A stretch of DNA of 27,179 bases from SZUA-254 sp031379665 (GTDB lineage: Bacteria; Bacteroidota; Ignavibacteria; UBA10030; SZUA-254), in the NCBI GenBank assembly GCA_031379665.1, contig JANNFI010000079.1:1-27179 (forward strand), in the 5' to 3' direction. Below the pieces are notes generated by a model. It worked only from the letters and a program-made list of their open reading frames with translations, was not told where the DNA came from and ran no database searches. The translations under genes and the position numbers were made by a program. Within the stretch, counting starts at the first letter, position 1. Every line of letters starts with the position of its first letter. Shown piece by piece: positions 21,679 through 27,179 of this stretch.

Positions 21679-22743
21679 ATGATAAATCGAGGAAACGAGG
21701 AGAAATACAAGGATAGTTTAAAAAGTATCTTGGCAAGAATACCTGGATTAACGGTTCTTGCCATTCGAGATGAATTCCCGATCGGCACAAGAAAGGTAGA
21801 TTTCGATGTAATTTATCGGTTGGAGGATAAGACGTACAATCTCATCGTAGAGGTCAAGAGTCAGGGAACTCCCCTGGCAATCCGAACCACAATCGAGAGT
21901 TTGAGGAAAATAATTCCACAGGGAGCGGAGGGAAAACTCTATCCAATCATAGCTGTTCCGTACGTCTCAGCACTCGGGCTGGAGATCTGTAGAGAAACTA
22001 AGGTAGGATGTATCGACCTGGCTGGGAATTGCTACCTCAATTTCGGACCCGTTTATATTGAAGTAAAAGGAAATCAGAATCCTACACCGATCAAACCAAG
22101 CGCGTCATTCTTTTCGCCAAAATCCAGCAGGATCTCTCGTGTGCTGCTGTGTAATGTGAAGAAGCTCTGGCAGGTCCAAGAACTCGCAGAGGAGGCGGGA
22201 GTGAGCATCGGCCTCGCGTCACGGATTAAGGAGCTTTTTCTCGAAGAAGGATTTCTCATAGAAGAAAAAAGACTCATCAAGCTCATCAATCCACGCATGC
22301 TCTTAGATGCTTGGATGGCCTCCTACTCGTATAAGAAGAACCGGATTCACGAATTCTATTCACCTGGAGATACAACGACAATCGAAACCACCGTTCAGAC
22401 ATATTGTATTAATAAGAAAATCAACTGCGCTCTTACCCTTTTCTCCGGGGCGGCTCGAGTAGCACCTCATGTAATCATGAATAAGGCATTCCTTTATATT
22501 GAGCGAGAGGTAGCCGACTTGGCGGATACGTTAGGATTTAAGCCTGTCGGCTCGGGTGCGAATATCATGCTTCTCGAACCATATGAAAGTGGTGTGTTTT
22601 ATCAACCTCAACGTATAGCAGAAGACACCATTGTTTCAGATGTCCAACTATATTTGGATTTAATAAAATACAAAGGTCGGGGAGAAGAAGCAGCGGAATT
22701 CCTTCGGCAAGTAAGACTCCAGAAGGTATGGCAATCGATATGA
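21679..22743 (+). CDS. AbiEi-family antitoxin-like protein with PD-(D/E)XK-like N-domain
   Basis: A 354-residue protein of the group annotated as type IV toxin-antitoxin AbiEi-family antitoxins. Residues about 10-135 have a restriction-endonuclease-like pattern: Asp41/Asp43 in KVDFDV, then Glu58-x-Lys60 in LIVEVKSQ, and the family block CIDLAGNCYLNF (111-122). Residues about 150-215 form a winged-helix region (SRISRVLLCNVKKLWQVQEL, AGVSIGLASRIKELFLEEGF) likely to bind DNA. The C-domain (220-354) is unassigned. It overlaps the nucleotidyltransferase gene by ATGA. Its base composition is lower in GC than the flanks (27 of 60 at 22261-22320), a sign of transfer. Antitoxin or repressor is the expected role; nuclease activity is only a possibility. 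Confidence 0.8.
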   Translation: MINRGNEEKYKDSLKSILARIPGLTVLAIRDEFPIGTRKVDFDVIYRLEDKTYNLIVEVKSQGTPLAIRTTIESLRKIIPQGAEGKLYPIIAVPYVSALGLEICRETKVGCIDLAGNCYLNFGPVYIEVKGNQNPTPIKPSASFFSPKSSRISRVLLCNVKKLWQVQELAEEAGVSIGLASRIKELFLEEGFLIEEKRLIKLINPRMLLDAWMASYSYKKNRIHEFYSPGDTTTIETTVQTYCINKKINCALTLFSGAARVAPHVIMNKAFLYIEREVADLADTLGFKPVGSGANIMLLEPYESGVFYQPQRIAEDTIVSDVQLYLDLIKYKGRGEEAAEFLRQVRLQKVWQSI

Positions 22744-23552
22744 GCTACCGAAAAAGAGAGATTGAAGCTGCACATCGTGTGTTAATCGAGATCATGTATG
22801 CTCTCGGAGAGTATCGCGATCAGATGGTTATAATCGGTGGTTGGGTTCCTTCACTCCACCTGGGTAATGCCCACATCGGCAGCATGGATGTTGATATTGC
22901 GCTCGATAAAGATGCGATCCAATTTGACGCATATAGTAAGATAAAAAAACTACTGCAAGAGAGAGGGTATCGACCGGATGAAACACAGCCCTATATCTTC
23001 TACCGGGATGTAGAGATGGATGGGGGGGTGATTACGATCGAAGTCGATTTTCTGGCGTCTGAATATGGGGGTTCAAGTGAAGCACATCGAACCCAGCCTG
23101 TTCAGGATATCCGGGCTCGTAAAGCAAGAGGGTGTGATTTAGCGTTCGACCATCCCATCCGATTAAGAGTATCGGGCAAAATGCCAAACGGAGCCGAGAA
23201 TGAGATTGAGCTGAACGTGTGCAGACTAGTACCCTTCATAGTGATGAAGGGAATGGCATTGCACGATCGGGCGAAGGATAAGGATGCGTATGACATCTAC
23301 TTTTGTTTAAAAAACATACCAGGTGGAATTAAGGCCATCACTGATGAGTTTTATCCGTTTATGAAGAATAAGCTCGTGTTGGAGGGCCTGGAAAAAATAC
23401 GAAGTAAATTCAAGTCGTTAACTTCGGTTGGACCCGTGGCAGTGGTAGAATTTCTTGCAGTGACTGACCGTGAAGAGCGGGAGAGACTGGCGAGAGACGT
23501 TTTTGAGACTGTTCATAAATTTCTCGATTTCCTACATCTTGGAGCGGAGTAG
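22740..23552 (+). CDS. AbiEii-like nucleotidyltransferase (putative toxin)
   Basis: A 270-residue protein with DNA polymerase beta-type nucleotidyltransferase motifs: Gly33-Gly34 in IIGGWVPSLHLG, Asp50-x-Asp52 in SMDVDIAL, and the third Asp103 in IEVDFLA. Lys170 and KDAYDIYF (180-187) match the helical motif typical of AbiEii/DUF1814 proteins. AbiEii toxins transfer nucleotides to cellular targets (tRNA in characterised relatives) and cause growth arrest during phage infection. All catalytic positions are intact. I prefer the ATG at 22740 because it overlaps the antitoxin stop as ATGA; an in-frame ATG at 22728 is possible. It is lower in GC than the flanks, like its partner. Substrate is unknown. 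Confidence 0.82.
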   Translation: MSYRKREIEAAHRVLIEIMYALGEYRDQMVIIGGWVPSLHLGNAHIGSMDVDIALDKDAIQFDAYSKIKKLLQERGYRPDETQPYIFYRDVEMDGGVITIEVDFLASEYGGSSEAHRTQPVQDIRARKARGCDLAFDHPIRLRVSGKMPNGAENEIELNVCRLVPFIVMKGMALHDRAKDKDAYDIYFCLKNIPGGIKAITDEFYPFMKNKLVLEGLEKIRSKFKSLTSVGPVAVVEFLAVTDREERERLARDVFETVHKFLDFLHLGAE

Positions 23553-23708
23553 AAGGTACAATAACCGGGAAGCCCCAGCTTGACACTCTAACAATCTCCC
23601 TAGGTTGACTTTACCCCCCCAAATTCGTAATTTTGGCCATCTCCAACGCGCCCTTGTTCCTACTCTGGACGGGGCGTTTCTTGTAATTTACTACGGAAGA
23701 CCCACCTT

Positions 23709-24878
23709 ATGATGAAATTCAAGGGCGTTGACTATTACGACACGGAATCCTTGCTGACCGAAGAGGAGATCCTGGTGAGGAATACCGTGCGCGAATTCGT
23801 GGACGAGCACGTCATCCCCGTCATCGAAAAGCATTACCGCGCCGGCACGTTCCCGATGGACCTCGTCAAGAAGATGGCCGACCTCGGGATGTTCGGTTCG
23901 ACCCTTCCGGCGAAATACGGCTGCGCCGAGATGAACAACGTGGCGTACGGCCTGGTGATGCAGGAACTGGAACGCGGCGACAGCGGCGTGAGGAGTTTCG
24001 CGTCGGTGCAGAGCTCGCTCGTGATGTACCCCATTTTCGCCTTCGGCTCGGAAGCGCAGAAGGACCGGTGGCTCCCGAAGCTCGCCACCGGCGAGGCCAT
24101 CGGCTGCTTCGGCCTCACCGAACCCGACTACGGCTCGAACCCAGGAGGGATGATCACCCGCGCGGTCGAAACCGCCGACGGATACGTCCTCAACGGGGCG
24201 AAAATGTGGATTACCAACGGGACGCTCTCCGACGTGGCCATTGTCTGGGCGAAATTGAACGGCGTGATACACGGGTTCCTGGTCGAGAAAGGGACGAAGG
24301 GTTTCAGCGCCCCCGAGATGACCGGTAAACATTCATTGAGGGCGTCGGTGACATCGGAACTCATCTTCCAGGACTGCCTCATCCCGAAGGAGAACATCTT
24401 CCCGAAGACCGACGGGCTCAAGGCCCCGCTGATGTGCCTGAACCAGGCGCGCTACGGAATCGCCTGGGGCGCGATCGGGTCCGCGATGGCGACCTATGAC
24501 TGCGCGTTGAGTTATTCGAAGTCCCGCATCCAGTTCGGAAAGCCGATCGCCGGGTTCCAGATCACCCAGGAGAAGCTCGCGCATATGGTCACTGAGATCA
24601 CGAAGGCGCAGCTCCTCTGCATGCAGCTCGGGCGGATGAAAGACAAGGGGACGATGCGGTTCCAGCAGGTGTCGATGGCGAAGAGGAACAACGTCGCCTT
24701 CGCGCTCGACATCGCACGGATGGCGCGCGAAATGCTCGGCGCGAACGGGATCCTTGACGAGTACCCGGTGATGCGCCATTCGGCGAACCTCGAGTCGGTG
24801 AAGACGTACGAGGGGACTCACGAAATGCACACGCTCATCCTCGGTGAGGACGTCACCGGCATCGCGGCGTACTCCTGA
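23709..24878 (+). CDS. gcdH: Acyl-CoA dehydrogenase, glutaryl-CoA dehydrogenase-like
   Basis: A 389-residue FAD flavoenzyme. Distinctive glutaryl-CoA dehydrogenase features are RSFASVQSSLVMYPI (97-111), CFGLTEPDYGSNPGGM, NQARYGIAWGAIGSAM and the C-terminal TYEGTHEMHTLILGEDVTGI, in which Glu368 is the expected catalytic base. GCDH oxidises and decarboxylates glutaryl-CoA to crotonyl-CoA in lysine and tryptophan breakdown. Substrate specificity is inferred from overall similarity, and some relatives only dehydrogenate. The preceding ATG pair (MMKF) allows a start at 23709 or 23712. It lies 156 bp after the AbiE-like insert, and guaB follows after 96 bp. Confidence 0.9.
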   Translation: MMKFKGVDYYDTESLLTEEEILVRNTVREFVDEHVIPVIEKHYRAGTFPMDLVKKMADLGMFGSTLPAKYGCAEMNNVAYGLVMQELERGDSGVRSFASVQSSLVMYPIFAFGSEAQKDRWLPKLATGEAIGCFGLTEPDYGSNPGGMITRAVETADGYVLNGAKMWITNGTLSDVAIVWAKLNGVIHGFLVEKGTKGFSAPEMTGKHSLRASVTSELIFQDCLIPKENIFPKTDGLKAPLMCLNQARYGIAWGAIGSAMATYDCALSYSKSRIQFGKPIAGFQITQEKLAHMVTEITKAQLLCMQLGRMKDKGTMRFQQVSMAKRNNVAFALDIARMAREMLGANGILDEYPVMRHSANLESVKTYEGTHEMHTLILGEDVTGIAAYS

Positions 24879-24881
24879 GGC

Positions 24882-24900
24882 GGCCGCCCCCGGGGCGGCC
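24882..24900. terminator. GC-rich inverted repeat after gcdH
   Basis: GGCCGCCCC and GGGGCGGCC form a perfect inverted repeat around one base, starting 3 bp after the gcdH stop. No T-tract follows. It could weaken read-through into guaB, but it is not a convincing intrinsic terminator. Confidence 0.35.
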
Positions 24901-24974
24901 AAGCTCGCGACAGCAACATCCCCCGGACCGGCCGGGGACCGACAACTGACATCAACCGAGACCGCGAGACCGAT

Positions 24975-26435
24975 ATGGAAAAATTTCTGGATCTGGCCCT
25001 CACCTTCGACGACGTCCTGCTGGTGCCGAGGGCCTCGTCTGTGCTTCCGCGCGAAGCCGACCTCACGACGAAACTCACCCGCAACATCAAGCTCAACATC
25101 CCGCTGATGTCGTCGGCGATGGACACGGTGACGGAGGCCGCGATGGCGATGGCCATCGCCCGCGAAGGGGGCATCGGCATCATCCACAAGAACATGGCGA
25201 TCGAAGCCCAGGCCGAACAGGTGGACAGGGTCAAGCGGTCCGAGAGCGGAATGATCCTCGACCCCGTCACGATGTCACCCGAACAGACGGTGGGCGAGGC
25301 GATCGAGACGATGCGGAAATACCAGATCTCCGGCATTCCGATCGTCGGCGCCTACGGAAAGCTGGTGGGCATCCTCACCAACCGGGACCTCCGGTTCCAG
25401 CCGAAGAAGAAACAGAAAATCTCCGAGGTGATGACGAACCACAACCTCGTGACCGCCCCGGTGGGGACCACCCTCGAGAAGGCCGAGAGCCTCCTCCAAC
25501 AGCACAAGATCGAGAAGCTCCCCGTGGTGGACAAGGGCGGCATCCTGCGGGGGCTGATAACATTCAAGGACATCCAGAAGAAGAAGGCGCATCCCGACGC
25601 CTGCAAGGACTCACACGGACGCCTGCGCGTCGGCGCGGCGGTCGGCGTCACCGCCGATACGATGGAGCGGGTAGAGGCCCTGATGGCCGCGGCGGTGGAC
25701 GTGGTGGTGGTCGACACGGCGCACGGCCACTCGAAGGGCGTCATCGACATGGTCCGGAGCATCAAGCGGAAGTACAAGACCTGCGAGCTGATCGCCGGCA
25801 ACGTGGGGACGGCCGAGGCCACGAGGGCGCTCATCGCCGCGGGGGTGGACGCCATCAAGATCGGGATCGGCCCGGGGTCGATCTGCACTACGCGGGTGAT
25901 CGCGGGCGTCGGCGTCCCGCAGATCACGGCGATCTACAACTGCGCTCGCGAAGCGGCGAAATCGGGCGTTCCGGTCATCGGCGACGGCGGCATCAAGCAG
26001 ACCGGCGACATCGCGAAGGCGATTGCGGCCGGTGCGGACGCGGTGATGATCGGCGGGATGTTCGCGGGCACCGACGAGAGCCCCGGCGAGAAGATTCTCC
26101 TGGAGGGGAGGAGTTACAAGGTGTACCGCGGCATGGGTTCGCTCGGATCGATGATGGGCGGCAGCAGCGACCGCTACTTCCAGGACGTCGAAGAAGGGCT
26201 CCCGAAGCTCGTGCCGGAAGGGATCGAGGGGCGCGTCCCCTACAAGGGGCCGGTCTCCGACACCATCCACCAGATGATGGGCGGGCTGCGCTCGGCAATG
26301 GGCTACTGCGGCGCGGCGACGATCGCCGAGATGAAGAAGCGCACGCAGTTCGTCCGGATGACGCAGGCGGGCCTGCGCGAGAGCCATCCGCACAGCATCG
26401 CGATCACAAAGGAAGCCCCGAACTACCACGTCTGA
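24975..26435 (+). CDS. guaB: Inosine-5'-monophosphate dehydrogenase
   Basis: GuaB oxidises IMP to XMP with NAD+, the committed step of GMP synthesis. The 486-residue protein has the N-terminal barrel start LALTFDDVLLVP, SSAMDTVTE, a Bateman module with two CBS domains at about 92-205 (ISGIPIVGAYGKLVGILTNRD and IEKLPVVDKGGILRGLITFKD), and the catalytic loop GIGPGSICTTR with Cys304. The IMP-binding GDGGIKQTGDIAKA, GSLGSMMGGSSDRY and flap segment GIEGRVPYKG are all intact. The stop overlaps the next gene's ATG as TGATG, so the peptidase is translationally coupled. Confidence 0.97.
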   Translation: MEKFLDLALTFDDVLLVPRASSVLPREADLTTKLTRNIKLNIPLMSSAMDTVTEAAMAMAIAREGGIGIIHKNMAIEAQAEQVDRVKRSESGMILDPVTMSPEQTVGEAIETMRKYQISGIPIVGAYGKLVGILTNRDLRFQPKKKQKISEVMTNHNLVTAPVGTTLEKAESLLQQHKIEKLPVVDKGGILRGLITFKDIQKKKAHPDACKDSHGRLRVGAAVGVTADTMERVEALMAAAVDVVVVDTAHGHSKGVIDMVRSIKRKYKTCELIAGNVGTAEATRALIAAGVDAIKIGIGPGSICTTRVIAGVGVPQITAIYNCAREAAKSGVPVIGDGGIKQTGDIAKAIAAGADAVMIGGMFAGTDESPGEKILLEGRSYKVYRGMGSLGSMMGGSSDRYFQDVEEGLPKLVPEGIEGRVPYKGPVSDTIHQMMGGLRSAMGYCGAATIAEMKKRTQFVRMTQAGLRESHPHSIAITKEAPNYHV

Positions 26436-27179
26436 TGACGCGCCGAATAGACAAACTCCGTTCGCGGTTCGCAGCGCTCCGCATCGACGCCTTCCTCGTC
26501 ACGTTCCTCCCGCACCTTCGGTACCTGAGCGGGTTTTCCGGATCGGGCGGGGCCGGGATCGTGACGGCCCGGGGCTTGCGCTTCTTCACCGACGGCCGAT
26601 ACTCCGAACAGATCAAGAAAGAGGTGCGCGGCGGCTGGAAGTTCCACGTCAGTTCCAGTTCCGAGACGCTCTTCCAGCTCATTCGGGAGTCCGGCGCCCT
26701 GAAGCCCGGACTCACGGTCGGGTTCGACGGAAATACCCTCGTCTACCAGGAATTTCGGACGCTGAAGAAACTCTTCCCCGGTGTGAAATTCCTCCCGAAG
26801 GCCGACGTGATCGAGGAGATCGCCGCGGTGAAGGACGCCTCCGAGATCGCCTCGATCCGGAAGGCGGTCGCGATCACCGACAGGACCTTCTCCGACATCC
26901 TCCCGATGATCAAACCGGGAGTGCGGGAGATCGACCTCGCAGCGGAGATTTCATACCTCCAGCGCAAGCACGGCGCCGAGAAGGACGCGTTCGACACGAT
27001 CGTGGCGAGCGGCATTCGCAGCGCGCTCCCGCACGGGCACGCGTCGCCCAAGAAAATTGCCCGCGGCGAACTCCTCACCCTCGATTTCGGCTGCGTGGTG
27101 GACGGCTACCACTCCGATATGACCCGGACCGTCGGCGTACATTTTTCTTGCTTCGCCGGAGAGCCGTCCGACGCCGACG
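26435..27179 (+). CDS. M24B family Xaa-Pro aminopeptidase (3' end outside window)
   Basis: The frame opens at 26435 and runs off the right edge, so 248 codons are visible. The N-terminal creatinase-like domain (about 1-125) contains FLVTFLPHLRYLSGFSGS and FFTDGRYSEQ. The pita-bread catalytic domain begins with AAVKDASEIASIRKA. His200 in SALPHGHAS and the metal-binding Asp217 and Asp228 in LLTLDFGCVVDGYHSDMTRT are present. The remaining metal ligands (His and two Glu) lie beyond the window. The family cleaves an N-terminal residue ahead of proline or acts on Xaa-Pro dipeptides; which of the two cannot be decided here. It overlaps guaB by TGATG. Confidence 0.93.
   Translation, partial: MTRRIDKLRSRFAALRIDAFLVTFLPHLRYLSGFSGSGGAGIVTARGLRFFTDGRYSEQIKKEVRGGWKFHVSSSSETLFQLIRESGALKPGLTVGFDGNTLVYQEFRTLKKLFPGVKFLPKADVIEEIAAVKDASEIASIRKAVAITDRTFSDILPMIKPGVREIDLAAEISYLQRKHGAEKDAFDTIVASGIRSALPHGHASPKKIARGELLTLDFGCVVDGYHSDMTRTVGVHFSCFAGEPSDAD

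Noticed and set aside
23645..23678. Possible terminator hairpin between the AbiE-like pair and gcdH
   Set aside because: The arms AACGCGCCC and GGGGCGTT pair only with a bulge around a 17-nt loop, and the tract after it is not T-rich enough to support a call.
21432..23708. Integrative element boundaries (att repeats, integrase) around the AbiE-like insert
   Set aside because: I looked for direct repeats at both edges and for a recombinase and found none, so the insert boundaries remain undefined. The nearest tRNA is almost 4 kb away and not at an edge.
1..27179. CRISPR arrays, insertion sequences or rRNA genes
   Set aside because: No regularly spaced repeats, transposase frames or rRNA-like sequence were seen. 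The only tandem repeats are the three short ones near 7237-8198.

Overview
The window comes from a high-GC (roughly 60%) bacterium of the Bacteroidota/Ignavibacteria side of the FCB group. The clearest evidence is a large secreted protein (14466-17657) that ends in a type IX secretion (Por_Secre_tail) sorting domain with the 'YPNPFNPTT' signature common in Ignavibacteria-like genomes. A BatA-type membrane vWA protein supports the same placement. Some genes have clear Shine-Dalgarno sequences and others have nearly no leader. The exact lineage cannot be set from the sequence alone.

Layout. 1-2509 (minus): a four-helix membrane protein, an aldehyde dehydrogenase and a lipoprotein cut by the left edge. 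2689-7183 (plus): HemY-type protoporphyrinogen oxidase, glutamate racemase, pterin carbinolamine dehydratase, orotate phosphoribosyltransferase, a Nudix hydrolase with a C-terminal four-cysteine module, and a membrane-anchored 2Fe-2S ferredoxin. 7446-8853 (plus): a two-component pair, a small sensorless histidine kinase and a NarL-type regulator. 8878-14259 (minus): KirBac potassium channel, BatA-like protein, HflX GTPase and SuhB phosphatase. 14466-17657 (plus): the T9SS substrate, with HAF repeats and what looks like an embedded papain-like Cys/His/Asp domain. A tRNA-Pro(UGG), a TolB-like PD40 protein and an SdpI-family membrane protein follow. 19691-21431 (plus): a CheY-like receiver and an NtrC-type regulator whose GAFTGA loop is changed to GSFTNA. 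21432-23708: an AT-rich insert carrying a type IV (AbiE-like) toxin-antitoxin or defence pair. 23709-27179 (plus): glutaryl-CoA dehydrogenase-like acyl-CoA dehydrogenase, IMP dehydrogenase, and an M24B aminopeptidase cut by the right edge.

Most of the window is chromosomal housekeeping. The best candidate for an under-described system is the AbiE-like pair. Its first protein has an N-terminal domain with a PD-(D/E)XK-like residue pattern fused to a helix-turn-helix region. Its second protein is a nucleotidyltransferase with a complete Asp triad. The two overlap by ATGA, sit behind a sigma-70-like promoter with a perfect 16-bp palindrome at the predicted transcription start, and are clearly lower in GC than both flanks.

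A second pattern is a recurring promoter form, TTG(N3)-N17-TATNTT or close to it. It lies ahead of the tRNA, hemY, murI, the AbiE-like pair and others, and in some cases it predicts very short or absent 5' leaders. No stretch above 300 bases lacks a gene. No CRISPR array, insertion sequence or rRNA was seen.
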